64,000 bases of DNA from Methanomicrobium sp. W14 (GTDB lineage Archaea > Halobacteriota > Methanomicrobia > Methanomicrobiales > Methanomicrobiaceae): assembly GCF_017875315.1 (NCBI RefSeq), contig NZ_JAGGMM010000002.1, positions 124,001-188,000 on the forward strand. The letters run 5' to 3'. Below are positions 1-9,737 of the stretch, one piece after another (the stretch's first letter is position 1; each line of letters begins with the position of its first letter). Both the position numbers and the translations under genes were made by a program. The notes beneath the pieces are model-generated. The model was not told where the DNA came from. It searched no databases and was given only the letters and a program-made list of their open reading frames with translations.

Positions 1-370
1 CCGTTGGGTGAACGTCCTGTTCAAGGAGTTCCTCTGCACGCTTTAAAAGTTCGCCTGCAATAACTACAGCCGATGTTGTACCGTCTCCGACCTCATCGTC
101 CTGTGTCTTTGCAACCTCAACCATCATCTTTGCCGCAGGGTGTTCGATGTCCATCTCTTTGAGTATTGTGACACCGTCGTTTGTGATTACAACGTCGCCG
201 ATTGTGTCAACGAGCATCTTGTCCATTCCCTTTGGACCGAGTGTTGTACGAACTGCACCTGCAACAGCTTTTGCTGCCGCAATATTACCGCTCTGCGCAT
301 CGCGTCCGCGTGTGCGCTGGCTTCCTTCTTTCAGAATGAAAATTGGCTGTCCGCCAAGATTTGCTGCCAT
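1..370 (-). CDS. Thermosome subunit, N-terminal part (group II chaperonin), cut by window edge
   Basis: ATP-dependent group II chaperonin subunit that folds cytosolic proteins in a double-ring complex. Only the first 123 codons are present; the gene runs off the left edge. The translation begins [20 protein letters not shown] and carries the chaperonin signatures [12 protein letters not shown] (residues 42-53) and GDGTT (95-99), which form the nucleotide-binding site of the equatorial domain. The start is the ATG complementary to 368-370, just downstream (in transcription terms) of an AT-rich stretch. The family is unambiguous; which paralogue it is cannot be told from this part. Confidence 0.95.
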   Translation of the reverse strand, partial: MAANLGGQPIFILKEGSQRTRGRDAQSGNIAAAKAVAGAVRTTLGPKGMDKMLVDTIGDVVITNDGVTILKEMDIEHPAAKMMVEVAKTQDDEVGDGTTSAVVIAGELLKRAEELLEQDVHPT

Positions 371-428
371 TAATATTTCTCTCCTTTAATGTCTTAAAAA
401 AGTGGTTAGTAGTTCTATATATATTTAA

Positions 429-1352
429 TTACTCATCAATAAGCTCAAGAAGGTCTGAACCTTCTTCCAGTGTCGAAAGCTCATTTTCGCTTATTATCAG
501 GGTTTTACCTATCTTCTTCCGTTTCTTGTAGTCCGTAACCACGCATACGGCCTTTGAGTCTGTGATGTCGGAGAGGTTTCCTATAAGTGCAGCGCGCTTC
601 AGTGTCTTCTGGGCTGTCCCGTAGCCTGCGAGAATGTTCTTCTCATCGTATACACACAGTGCCTCGAAGGGAGCCCTCTGCATCGGGTGCATCTTCATGC
701 CCATCCGTTCGAAATCGCGCGGAATGTTCCCTGTATTTCTGTATGTCTCAGGGTTTTCCTCAATGTCAATGCCATGCCCGTGCGAGAGAAGGTTTATCGC
801 CTCAACAATTGCAGTGTCGAATATCTCCTCAAGTTTTATTGCTATGTCAAGGGTGGTGCTCATCCCACTCTCGTACTTTGAGATTGTCCTTCTTGAAACG
901 CCTAAAGACCCTGCAAGGTCTCCGAGAGACATATTGCGGCTTTCACGGAGGTCTCTAAGTTTGTTTCCGTTTATGTTCACGTAAAGGCCGCCTGGCTGTG
1001 CATATACAAGAGGCGGGACATCATCGACGAAGAAGTCGTAGAATGTCGTGATGCTTGTTGCGATTATGCCGTATCTTAAGTATACGGCGCCTCTTTCAAG
1101 CTCGAAATCACGTGCCTTCTCTCCGATTATGATGGGCTTTGCATTGAGGTGCTTTGCTATTACGGCAAGGTCTCTTGCACTTTCCTCCCCTGCGCTGTCG
1201 ATATGCGGGACTATCTTTATTATAATTATGTTGTCGCCTTTGCGCGCAATCAGATCAAAACTGCGCGGGCGCATTCCGCAGCGCTCTGACACATTGTATC
1301 CTGCCATTATAAGCACGCTTACAACTGTCTGGAGAAGTCTTTCGTGTGACAT
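429..1352 (-). CDS. Archaeal HTH-type transcriptional regulator (XRE-like HTH in the middle)
   Basis: A 307-residue protein of a type common in methanogens and annotated as a putative HTH-type transcriptional regulator. Residues 131-178 form a classic XRE/Cro helix-turn-helix with the recognition segment GVSRRTISKYESG. The N-terminal 100 residues contain a pattern (SFDLIARKGDN followed by IIIIKIV, residues 31-47) reminiscent of a restriction-endonuclease-like or Holliday-resolvase-like fold. The C-terminus (210-307) has no domain I recognise. The gene lies divergently from tiaS with only about 70 bases between starts. Its target is unknown. DNA binding is well supported; the N-terminal fold is my inference. 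Confidence 0.85.
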   Translation of the reverse strand: MSHERLLQTVVSVLIMAGYNVSERCGMRPRSFDLIARKGDNIIIIKIVPHIDSAGEESARDLAVIAKHLNAKPIIIGEKARDFELERGAVYLRYGIIATSITTFYDFFVDDVPPLVYAQPGGLYVNINGNKLRDLRESRNMSLGDLAGSLGVSRRTISKYESGMSTTLDIAIKLEEIFDTAIVEAINLLSHGHGIDIEENPETYRNTGNIPRDFERMGMKMHPMQRAPFEALCVYDEKNILAGYGTAQKTLKRAALIGNLSDITDSKAVCVVTDYKKRKKIGKTLIISENELSTLEEGSDLLELIDE

Positions 1353-1421
1353 TGGTAAGTTAGTTTTTCTTTAGAGTATGCAACTATATAATTTGTACTG
1401 CATTATCATAAAAGGAGACTT

Positions 1422-2687
1422 TTGTTGGGAACTATAAGGATTGGAGTGGACGACACCGACTCTCCTAACGGCATGTGTACAACGTATCTCGGTGCGCTTC
1501 TCTGCGAAAAACTGGAGAAGAAAGGGTTTGAGATAAAAGAAAGGCTCCTTATACGCCTTAACCCGAATGCCCCTCACAAGACCCGCGGCAACGCCGCAAT
1601 ATGTGTTGTTGCTGAAAATGCTGAAAAAAAAGAATCTGATGCGGGTGATGCCAAGAATGAGGCGTTTTTTACTGCATGCTCTCTTGTAGAGGAGTTTGCC
1701 GAGTTTGACTGCGAAAATACAAATCCGGGTGTTGTGGTAAGCGAAGGACCCGTATCACCTGATTTTTACAAAAAGGCCCTGCGTGATTTCTGCACGATTG
1801 AGGAGGCGGAAAACCTCCTTGAAAAGTCCGGTGCACTTTACAGGGGGTGGAAGATAAAGCGTGGCCTTATAGGCGCCACTGCAGCAGTATCAGCGGACCT
1901 TTCGGATTATACGTATGAGGTTCTGGCATACAGAAGTCCGTTTTCAAAGGAAAAAAGGAGTGTTGACAGAAAATCCGTATTTCTTTCAGAGAAGATGACG
2001 TATCCCCGCACATGGGACTCGGTGGACATGAAAAGCGGTGTTGTTGTCTGCGTCCCGCACACTCCCGACCCGGTTCTTTACGGAATACGTGGGGAATCCC
2101 CGGAGTGGGTCATGAAGTCGCGTTCGTATATCGTATCCGAGGAGCCTGAAAGGGAATGCCTGTACAGGACGAACCAGGGGACTGACGTCCATCTTGTCGA
2201 CTCCGTGATATCTGATATCCTTGACGGCCGCTCGTACAGGCTGAAAGGAAAGGTCTCAAAAAAGCCGTTTACAGGCACAGGGGGCCATGTTGAAACTGAG
2301 ATATCGGACGGAAAGTCCTCTGTCCGCTGTATGGCCTATGAGCCCACAAAAGAGTTCCGGGACATTGTCCGCGGGCTTATTGTCGGGGATGAGATCATTG
2401 TCTGCGGAAGCTACAAAAACGGAAGCATAAATCTTGAGAAATTCTTTATTGAATCCCTTGCGGAAGATATGACCAAAAAACCTCCTGTGTGCCAAAAATG
2501 CGGCAAAAGAATGACAAGCGCCGGAAAAGACAAAGGGTATAAGTGCCGGACATGCGGTGAAAAATCAAAGTCTCCAGAGATAATCCGCTCAGAGAGGTCT
2601 GTTGGTAAAGGCTGGTATGAAGTGCCTCCTGTTGCAAGAAGGCATTTGTCCATGCCGCTTGTAAGAAATAGGAGAAAAAATTCTTAA
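1422..2687 (+). CDS. tiaS: tRNA(Ile2) 2-agmatinylcytidine synthetase TiaS
   Basis: TiaS attaches agmatine to C34 of tRNA-Ile(CAU) so that the tRNA reads AUA. At 421 residues it has the family length. The N-terminus holds the catalytic/ATP-binding motif GVDDTDSPNG (residues 8-17). An OB-fold-like region precedes a C-terminal zinc ribbon with two CxxC pairs (CQKCGKRM and CRTCGEK, about residues 355-378). The start is TTG, preceded by the Shine-Dalgarno-like AAAGGAGA; no in-frame ATG lies close enough to keep the family N-terminus. Single-gene unit, divergent from the HTH regulator. Confidence 0.93.
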   Translation: MLGTIRIGVDDTDSPNGMCTTYLGALLCEKLEKKGFEIKERLLIRLNPNAPHKTRGNAAICVVAENAEKKESDAGDAKNEAFFTACSLVEEFAEFDCENTNPGVVVSEGPVSPDFYKKALRDFCTIEEAENLLEKSGALYRGWKIKRGLIGATAAVSADLSDYTYEVLAYRSPFSKEKRSVDRKSVFLSEKMTYPRTWDSVDMKSGVVVCVPHTPDPVLYGIRGESPEWVMKSRSYIVSEEPERECLYRTNQGTDVHLVDSVISDILDGRSYRLKGKVSKKPFTGTGGHVETEISDGKSSVRCMAYEPTKEFRDIVRGLIVGDEIIVCGSYKNGSINLEKFFIESLAEDMTKKPPVCQKCGKRMTSAGKDKGYKCRTCGEKSKSPEIIRSERSVGKGWYEVPPVARRHLSMPLVRNRRKNS

Positions 2688-2764
2688 AATATGATCTAAT
2701 TTTTTAAATATCAGTGGAAAGAATTCTGGCAGAACGAATTGATAAATAAAATCTATGTGATTCA

Positions 2765-3901
2765 ATGACCGACTATCTTTTTCCCGGTGTGGCTGTAGTT
2801 TTTACAGCCCTTTGTATGCTTTTTGCGGCTGCATTTCCTTACCTGTATTATCTTTTGGGAATAAGGTTCGGAAAAAAATCAGGAAAAATTCCGGCCCTTT
2901 CTTCTTTTCCCGGGATAAGCATTGTAATCTCGGCTTACAACGAATCTGCGGTAATAAGAAGGAGAATAGAAAACCTTGCCGAATCAGACTATCCAAGAGA
3001 CAGGTATGAGGTCTTGTTCATTGACGACTGCTCTTCAGACGGTACCGGGGAAATTGCCCGTAAGGCATTTGTAAAATGCGGCATTGAATACACTTTTTTC
3101 AGAAACAGTGAGCGCAAAGGGACAAACCGGTCGTATAATCTTGCAATACAAAAGTCGAAATACGATATAATCGTGACTACTGATGCAAACAAGTTTTTCA
3201 GGAAAGATACCCTGAAAATTCTCATATCAAGACTATTAAGCGATGAGTCCATAGCCGCGGTCTGTGCCGAGGTCCTGCCTGCAAAAGATATGTCTTCAGG
3301 CAATCTTGTTGGAATGGAAGGCATATACAGAAATTTTTACGGGCGCATGTGCGACTGGGAGAGTTCCGTTGACTCGACGTATAACTTCAACGGAGCTCTT
3401 GTCGCCTTTAAAAAGAATATTATCAGCTCTATAAACGAAAGAAAGGGTGCTGATGATGCTAACACCGCTTTTGAGGCCATAAGAAAGGGTTACAGATCGG
3501 TTTACGAGATAAATGCGCTGGTTTTTGAGAAAGTCCCCGGGGTTGCAAAAAAACAGTATAAGCAAAAGATAAGGCGTGCAAAAAGGCTTATTGAGGCGAC
3601 TCTGGCGAACACTGACCTTCTGCACGAAAAAAGGCCGTTTTCAAGGAGATTTTACCCCGTAAGGATCATGATGTACGTACTGTGCCCGTCACTCTTCTTT
3701 GCGGGTGGAATTCTTTTTACAGCCGGTCTTTTGCTTGTAAACGTCTTTCTGGGGCTGGTCTTTACAGCGGCTGTTCTCCTGTCTGTGATTCTTTTCAGGA
3801 ACAACCTGATATCTGCCTTTGTCCTGAACCAGTTTTATCTTTTATCAGGTCTTTTGCACCTTGGGAAAGACATGAGGGTATGGGAGAGCACATCCGTCTG
3901 A
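2765..3901 (+). CDS. Membrane-bound family 2 glycosyltransferase
   Basis: A processive-type GT2 enzyme expected to transfer sugar from a nucleotide sugar at the cytoplasmic face of the membrane. An N-terminal membrane segment (about residues 5-33) is followed by the GT-A core: IVISAYNES, FIDDCSSDGT (the DDxSxDGT nucleotide-sugar site) and TTDANK as the DxD-like metal site. The region FNGALVAFKK and the KIRRAKRLI segment fit acceptor and QxxRW-like positions. Two or three hydrophobic helices end the protein (about 300-360). It converges on asparagine synthase with a 57-base overlap at the 3' ends. With AglB nearby it probably serves surface glycan synthesis; donor and acceptor are unknown. Confidence 0.85.
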   Translation: MTDYLFPGVAVVFTALCMLFAAAFPYLYYLLGIRFGKKSGKIPALSSFPGISIVISAYNESAVIRRRIENLAESDYPRDRYEVLFIDDCSSDGTGEIARKAFVKCGIEYTFFRNSERKGTNRSYNLAIQKSKYDIIVTTDANKFFRKDTLKILISRLLSDESIAAVCAEVLPAKDMSSGNLVGMEGIYRNFYGRMCDWESSVDSTYNFNGALVAFKKNIISSINERKGADDANTAFEAIRKGYRSVYEINALVFEKVPGVAKKQYKQKIRRAKRLIEATLANTDLLHEKRPFSRRFYPVRIMMYVLCPSLFFAGGILFTAGLLLVNVFLGLVFTAAVLLSVILFRNNLISAFVLNQFYLLSGLLHLGKDMRVWESTSV

Positions 3902-5713
3902 CCTTTTGTCGAAGAATATCCTCAGCCACAGTTCGGTGCAGACGATTCTCCAGATTTCAGAGGAGTAACCGGATTTTCCATCAAGAAATCTGTCGTATTC
4001 TTCCCTGACTTCGTTAAAATTCCAGTAATTCCTCTTTTTGAACGATTCCGAGTTTATAATGCCTGAGATGTTTCCCTTCAGGTCTTCTTTCATCCAGACC
4101 TCTTCGGGTGTTGAAAAGCCTTTTTTGTCCATTCTGCACCTGATTTTTTCAGGTACAACTCCTTTAATCGCTTTTCGAAGGATGTATTTCGTGACACCTT
4201 TTCTTATCTTCTGGTCAGCAGGAAGGGAAGAAAGGAATTCGACTACCCGAAAGTCCAGGAAAGGCACTCTCGCTTCGACTGAAAAAGCCATCGAAGTCCT
4301 GTCCTCCCAGTGGAGAAGATATGGAAGATTTGTGCTTTTAAGGTCGGTGTCAAGAGCCTCGTTCAGGCTGCCCTGATACCTTTTAAGCGGAATATCCCCC
4401 CCTTTTATCAGGTTGCGCCTCTTTTTCCTGACGAAGAACTGGGGAACAGCATAAGAAAGAAAACTTCTGTGGTTTCTTAAGACTCCAAAAGTTTCAAGTG
4501 CGGCTTTTACAGGGTGCCCTTTTTTGAAGAGGTCTTTTATGTAGCAGAAAAAGTATGCGATGTATCCTCCAAGCATCTCGTCGGCACCCTGTCCGTCAAG
4601 GACAACTTTCACATTTCTTCCGATGTCTCTCATGACACAGTACTGGGAGTAAAGTGTAAGCTGAAGGAACGGCTCGTCGTTTGAGTATATGAGGTGGTCA
4701 ATATCTTCCCAGAGTTCTTTCGGGTCAGGACTTACATAATGCGGTGTAACGTCAGATGAGTCCGCAACAACTTTGATGTATTCGCTTTCGTCAAATCTTT
4801 TGTCAGAAAATACGGCGGAAAACGTATTCTGTGCACCTTCAGTGCCGCCGGACTGATTCTCTTTTTTAAGTCCGTTTATGATCATTGTTATTGTGGATGA
4901 ATCAAGCCCTCCCGAAAGACAGGTTCCGACATCGACGTCGCTTCTGAGGTGAATCTTCACCGAGTCTGACAGGAGGTTTAAAAATTTTTCAGACAGCCCT
5001 TTGTCTGCTCCTTTCTTTGAAACGACCTCTTTTGAGGGGTTTGTATCCCAGTATTTCGTTATATCCGCGGAATCTTTGTGGACTGTCATGTAGTGGCCGG
5101 GCAGAAGCTGGTATACCCCTTCAAACATAGTCTCGTCGTCATAGTCCGAAATTCCCCATTTCAAAAAAGCTGTAAGTTTTTCTTCGTTTACTCTCCTTCC
5201 GGTGCCGGCGTCTCTGCACAGGGCTTTTATTTCAGATGCAAATATAATCCCTTTTTCTGAAATGGAATAGTAGAATGGCTTTATACCGAGCCTGTCCCGT
5301 GCACAGAAGAGTGTCTGTGTGTTTTTGTCCCATACGGCAAACGCCCACATACCGTTGAATTTCAGAAGGCACTCCTCGCCCCATTCCTCGTAGGAGTGGA
5401 TTATAACCTCGCTGTCGGTTTTTGTTTGGAAAACATGCCCTTTTTCCAGAAGTTCCATCCTTAATTCCGGGTAGTTGTAGATTTCCCCGTTGAATACAAG
5501 CCATACTGAGCCGTCCTCGTTTGTCATCGGCTGTTTCCCCTCAGCCGTAAGGTCTATTATGGAAAGTCTCCTGTGAACGAGGCCGGTTTTGTCATCACAA
5601 TATATCCCGGAATCGTCAGGACCCCTGTGAACAAGGGTCTCTGACATTTTTTCAAGAAGGTCTTTGTCTACGTCATGCCCCAAAAAGGCGTAGTGTCCGG
5701 CAATACCACACAT
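3845..5713 (-). CDS. asnB: Asparagine synthase, glutamine-hydrolysing
   Basis: Converts aspartate, ATP and glutamine to asparagine. In sugar gene clusters this family may instead amidate glycan acids. The N-terminal class II glutamine amidotransferase domain starts with the catalytic MCGIAGHY (Cys2 exposed after Met removal) and has HRGPDDSG (29-36) and FNGEIYNY (74-81). The synthetase domain carries the PP-loop motif CLSGGLDSS (265-273) and VLDGQGADEMLGGY. Its 622 residues match AsnB. The last 18 codons overlap the convergent glycosyltransferase. Its location between a GT2 enzyme and AglB suggests a surface-glycan link, but plain asparagine synthesis is equally compatible. Confidence 0.93.
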   Translation of the reverse strand: MCGIAGHYAFLGHDVDKDLLEKMSETLVHRGPDDSGIYCDDKTGLVHRRLSIIDLTAEGKQPMTNEDGSVWLVFNGEIYNYPELRMELLEKGHVFQTKTDSEVIIHSYEEWGEECLLKFNGMWAFAVWDKNTQTLFCARDRLGIKPFYYSISEKGIIFASEIKALCRDAGTGRRVNEEKLTAFLKWGISDYDDETMFEGVYQLLPGHYMTVHKDSADITKYWDTNPSKEVVSKKGADKGLSEKFLNLLSDSVKIHLRSDVDVGTCLSGGLDSSTITMIINGLKKENQSGGTEGAQNTFSAVFSDKRFDESEYIKVVADSSDVTPHYVSPDPKELWEDIDHLIYSNDEPFLQLTLYSQYCVMRDIGRNVKVVLDGQGADEMLGGYIAYFFCYIKDLFKKGHPVKAALETFGVLRNHRSFLSYAVPQFFVRKKRRNLIKGGDIPLKRYQGSLNEALDTDLKSTNLPYLLHWEDRTSMAFSVEARVPFLDFRVVEFLSSLPADQKIRKGVTKYILRKAIKGVVPEKIRCRMDKKGFSTPEEVWMKEDLKGNISGIINSESFKKRNYWNFNEVREEYDRFLDGKSGYSSEIWRIVCTELWLRIFFDKRSDGCALPYPHVFPKVQKT

Positions 5714-5883
5714 TTTATTCTGCTCTTAATTTCTTTTTTATCTGGTCTTCAGGTACCGCTTTTGTCTTTTATACGGTTACCATGCGTTTTTTCCGTCAGG
5801 CCCTTTTAAGGCAAAGCTGTTTAATGATAATAATTCTGATAATAATCTATAATAGATTAAAATAAAGATATTACCTTAAGGAA

Positions 5884-8484
5884 ATGTTTATGAATATATC
5901 TGATGTTGCTAAATTCAGGAATTGCATAATTCTTGTTTTACTGATTATATTTTCGGCATTGGCGCTTTGGATAAGGCTGATACCATCAGAGGGGCTCGTT
6001 ACGGGTGCAGGTGTTGACCTGCTGGGTAATGATCCCTGGTACAATCTCAGGCTCATAGAGGTTATGGCTTCAAACTCACTGCAGTACCCGTGGTTTGATC
6101 CGATGACCTACTACCCGTTCGGGACTCATAACTTCTGGGGCCCGCTGTACCCGATGATGGGGGCTATAATGTGCATAATCTCGGGTGCTTCAACGCAGAC
6201 CGACATAATGTATGTTTCCTCGTGGCTTCCGGCGCTTCTGGGCATGCTGATGGTTCCCCTTATGTACCTTGTCGGTGAAAAGGTTTCCGACTGGAAGACA
6301 GGCATTATAGCAGCCCTGTTCACGTCTGTCGTCGCAGGGCAGTACGTGTACAGGTCCCTCTTCGGTTTTGTTGACCACCACATAGCGGAGGTTTTTTTCG
6401 GGGCTCTTTTCAGCTTATTCTACCTGTATTACCTGGTTTATACAAGGAAAAATCCCGTGGATTTCAAATCCCCTGAAACATTGAAAAAACCTGCACTTAT
6501 AGCCGTCTTCTGTGGTATCGCGTATGTTCTCGGCCTTGCCAACATGCCGACAATGGTCCTTTTTGCACTTATTGCAGCCCTTTATACAGGAATTCAGTTC
6601 ATATGGGACAGGCTTAAGAAAAATTCATCTGAATATCTTGTACTTCTCAATGTCGTCGCGTTTGCAGTCGCGATAATCGGTTTTCTGGTAATCGGAATAC
6701 ACCACACCGGAATGAGTATGGCAAGGTATTCGGTGGGCCATGTATTTGCGTACCTTGCGCTTATCGTTGCGACGCTTGTCCTCTACGGACTGGAAAGAGG
6801 TCTTCGGGAAAAACCTTTGTCTTATTACCTCGGTGCACTTGGAGGACTGATTATTGCCGGAATAGTCTTTATGGTGCTTTTTATACCGGAGTTCTTTTCG
6901 TTTTTCATATCCGGTCTCAGCTCATTCTTCGGTTACTCTGCAATTTTTCTTACTATACAGGAGGCCAACCACTGGACGCTTGAAGGCGCATGGACTTCCT
7001 TTAACTACGGAATGCTCCTGCTTTTCCTTGGATTTATAGTGTCAATATATAAATTCCTGAAGGAGTCCCGCCAGACTTATCTTTATATTTTCGTGTGGTC
7101 TGCGGTAATACTCTACTCAACTACGATACAGGTGAGATATGAGTATTACCTTGCCGCAAACATTGCGCTTATGGGAGCTGTTTTTGTATCCTGGGCTGTT
7201 GACAACGGTTTTAAAGATATCCTTGGATTTTTCAGTTCTGATGTGAGTTCAAAAGAACCTGTAATACAGCAGTCCGATGGAAAGAAAGGCAAAAAATCCG
7301 CAAAAAAACCCGAAGTGGAGAAAAAACAGAAAATCAACAAGAAAAAGTCTCCCAGTGGCCTTAATGCACTTGTGGCGGTTTTTGCGGTGCTTCTTGCCGT
7401 AGCTTTCGTGTATTTTTCGGCAGAAACGAGCATTTTAACAGCTACAGGGGAAAAATATGACGGTATGACACCTGACTGGCAGGAGTCGCTTGAGTGGATG
7501 GGTGAAAACACCCCGGACACGGGAATAAATTATACTGAAATCTACAACTCCGCTGCCTATGAAAACCCTGAGGAGTCATATGGCGTAATGTCATGGTGGG
7601 ACTACGGCCACTGGATAACTTTTGTTGCGCACAGGCCGCCCAACGCCAACCCGTTCCAGGAGGGTGTATCAGGTCCTGACGGTGCAGCGGCCTTTTTCAT
7701 ACAGCAGAATGAGACACAGTCCAACGCTATCCTGGATGACCTGAATACTAAATATGTAATTACCGATGTAGAGATGGATACGTCCAAATTCTGGGCAATG
7801 TCGGTATGGTACAATGCGACTCTTAAGCAGACACCTTATATGACCACTCTCGGGCAGGTCTCGCAGGACAACTCGATAAGTTCTGCAAATCCTTACAATG
7901 AAAACTACTACGATACGATGATTTCAAGGCTCCATAACTTTGACGGCTCAATGAAGGAGCCCGGAAACGTACTTTATATCGAATACGTTGACGGCTCAGT
8001 ATACGGAGTATCAATACCTCTCATAACAAACTATGATGAGCTGTCTTATTCCGATGCCGTTTCAAAAGCTGAAGCGTACAATGCAAATGAGTCCGGAGGA
8101 AAACATGCCGGTTTATTTGGGGTAAGCCCGCTGTCGCCGGTATCAGTGGTCCCTGCCCTTCAGCATTACCGCCTTATCCATGAGTCTCCGACAAATGTCG
8201 CCGGAAAAGGGTCAGGTTCTGACCTGAAATATGTAAAGACCTTCGAGTACGTAGAAGGGGCACATATAAAAGGCGAAGGCATAATCGAAATACCGCTGAT
8301 GACAGACCAGGGACGGAAGTTTACTTACAGGCAGAAAAGTGTTGACGGAGAGTTTGTTGTCCCGTACTCTACTACCGGGGACAACTATGGCACGAAAGTC
8401 CTCGGGGAGTATTCAATTGAAGGGACAGACAAGACTTTCGCGGTAAGTGAGGATGCTGTGTTAAACGGTCTTTATGTAAACTGA
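5884..8484 (+). CDS. aglB: Dolichyl-phosphate oligosaccharyltransferase AglB (STT3 family)
   Basis: Transfers the lipid-linked glycan to Asn in NxS/T sequons on the outer membrane face. At 866 residues it has the STT3 layout: about 13 hydrophobic segments in the first 455 residues, an acidic motif LLGNDPWYN near residue 50 (catalytic metal), and the hallmark WWDYGHW at about 571-577 in the extracellular domain. A Lys-rich spacer (about 463-490) precedes the last membrane helix and the soluble C-terminal domain. The start may be the second Met (residue 3). It stands divergent from asnB with 170 bases between. It supports N-glycosylation of the S-layer and other surface proteins. Confidence 0.96.
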   Translation: MFMNISDVAKFRNCIILVLLIIFSALALWIRLIPSEGLVTGAGVDLLGNDPWYNLRLIEVMASNSLQYPWFDPMTYYPFGTHNFWGPLYPMMGAIMCIISGASTQTDIMYVSSWLPALLGMLMVPLMYLVGEKVSDWKTGIIAALFTSVVAGQYVYRSLFGFVDHHIAEVFFGALFSLFYLYYLVYTRKNPVDFKSPETLKKPALIAVFCGIAYVLGLANMPTMVLFALIAALYTGIQFIWDRLKKNSSEYLVLLNVVAFAVAIIGFLVIGIHHTGMSMARYSVGHVFAYLALIVATLVLYGLERGLREKPLSYYLGALGGLIIAGIVFMVLFIPEFFSFFISGLSSFFGYSAIFLTIQEANHWTLEGAWTSFNYGMLLLFLGFIVSIYKFLKESRQTYLYIFVWSAVILYSTTIQVRYEYYLAANIALMGAVFVSWAVDNGFKDILGFFSSDVSSKEPVIQQSDGKKGKKSAKKPEVEKKQKINKKKSPSGLNALVAVFAVLLAVAFVYFSAETSILTATGEKYDGMTPDWQESLEWMGENTPDTGINYTEIYNSAAYENPEESYGVMSWWDYGHWITFVAHRPPNANPFQEGVSGPDGAAAFFIQQNETQSNAILDDLNTKYVITDVEMDTSKFWAMSVWYNATLKQTPYMTTLGQVSQDNSISSANPYNENYYDTMISRLHNFDGSMKEPGNVLYIEYVDGSVYGVSIPLITNYDELSYSDAVSKAEAYNANESGGKHAGLFGVSPLSPVSVVPALQHYRLIHESPTNVAGKGSGSDLKYVKTFEYVEGAHIKGEGIIEIPLMTDQGRKFTYRQKSVDGEFVVPYSTTGDNYGTKVLGEYSIEGTDKTFAVSEDAVLNGLYVN

Positions 8485-8497
8485 AAAAAATAAAAAA

Positions 8498-9679
8498 TTA
8501 TAACATTTTTTTGCGGGTCGGGTCAATACATGACACTTCAAACCCGGGTATCACGACTCTTGCGACGGGAATTTCCGTTTTTGAAAGGAAATATATGAAA
8601 ACGTGCTCGGAAAGTCCGGAAATTCTGTCCAGTATGATTTTTATGTCTTCATCTATGTAGTCGGTGCTGCTGTCAGGTATTTCGGATATTTTTATTTCTT
8701 CTTTTGTGTCGGTTTCGGGGAACCATATCCTGTTTATGCGTTTGAGCCTGTCATAACCTGCCTTTTCCACTATGGATTTTCTGGTCCTGTTTTCCCTGTA
8801 CCCCTTTATGTCGTCTGCCCTTCTCTGTGCAATCTCCGTTAAGGCGTGTATTGCCGCAATTTCAGGGTTCAGGTTTGATCCCATGCCTGTTACAAGAAGG
8901 CCGGGCTCTTTTGTTACGGTATCGTCAGACGATGCGGCTATTGTCGGGACTTTCGTTTTTCCCTCAATATACCACATGTTAATCCTGATGCCGTTCTCCT
9001 CGTACCTTTTGCAGAGGTTTTTGAGAGGGCCCTGTGTGTCTATTATAAGCTTTTTTCCGAGAAAGCGTCCATTCTGGGCGCAGCTTAAGGCATCGTTTTC
9101 GATGACCTCGTAAATCCCGTAAAGAACTGCTTCTTCAGGTGTGTTTCCCGCCGCAAGACCGTTCGTATTACTCCTGAAAAGCTGCTGGGCCATCCCGAGG
9201 GGATCATAGGGATGAAAAACAGCGTTTGCCGGTATGTACATGTCGTCGTCTCCGAGAATGTCCCATGCAAAGACCCAGTGCATCTCTTCTCCTGTCTGCA
9301 CATCACGGGGAAGAATGAGGTCTTTCGGGTCAAGAGCCTTTGTAAGTCCAATCTGCTCGTAACTCGCGAATTTCATCTCTTCTCCGCGGTACTCGGCACT
9401 GAACCGTTCAACAGCCTCCATCATCGCAGAAGCCTTCGCTTCGTTTGTGCTGACTCCTTTTCCTGTACAAAACCTTGTCCCGCCCCAGACTGCCCTTGGT
9501 CTTACTGCCGAGTATACAGGAATGTTTATGCCATCTGCTTCGGTTAGGCACAGCAGGTCTTTTACTCCTGCCTTTTGTACAGAGGGTTTAATCAAATCCA
9601 GTGTTTTTTCAGGTGCAACCGCCCTGTGTGCATCATTTTTGTATTCCTTTTTTACCCTGTTAATCTGGATGCGGTTCAT
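8498..9679 (-). CDS. YcaO-domain protein, likely McrA-glycine thioamidation enzyme
   Basis: YcaO enzymes activate a peptide amide with ATP. In methanogens YcaO with TfuA installs the thioglycine in methyl-coenzyme M reductase. The 393-residue sequence has the YcaO pattern of ATP-binding Glu-rich motifs: SAMMEAVERFSAEYRGE, then GIYEVIENDALSC, then ALTEIAQRR with a following RxDD-like ADDIKGYRENR. The start region MNRIQINRVKKEYKNDAHR matches archaeal YcaO openings. No tfuA gene is visible in the window; some methanogens encode it elsewhere. The specific McrA role is established for the family in methanogens and inferred here. Confidence 0.88.
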   Translation of the reverse strand: MNRIQINRVKKEYKNDAHRAVAPEKTLDLIKPSVQKAGVKDLLCLTEADGINIPVYSAVRPRAVWGGTRFCTGKGVSTNEAKASAMMEAVERFSAEYRGEEMKFASYEQIGLTKALDPKDLILPRDVQTGEEMHWVFAWDILGDDDMYIPANAVFHPYDPLGMAQQLFRSNTNGLAAGNTPEEAVLYGIYEVIENDALSCAQNGRFLGKKLIIDTQGPLKNLCKRYEENGIRINMWYIEGKTKVPTIAASSDDTVTKEPGLLVTGMGSNLNPEIAAIHALTEIAQRRADDIKGYRENRTRKSIVEKAGYDRLKRINRIWFPETDTKEEIKISEIPDSSTDYIDEDIKIILDRISGLSEHVFIYFLSKTEIPVARVVIPGFEVSCIDPTRKKML

Positions 9680-9737
9680 TGCAGAATTTTTTTGATGCCC
9701 AATGTTTATATTTTAGACGCACACAAAAATATCCGGT

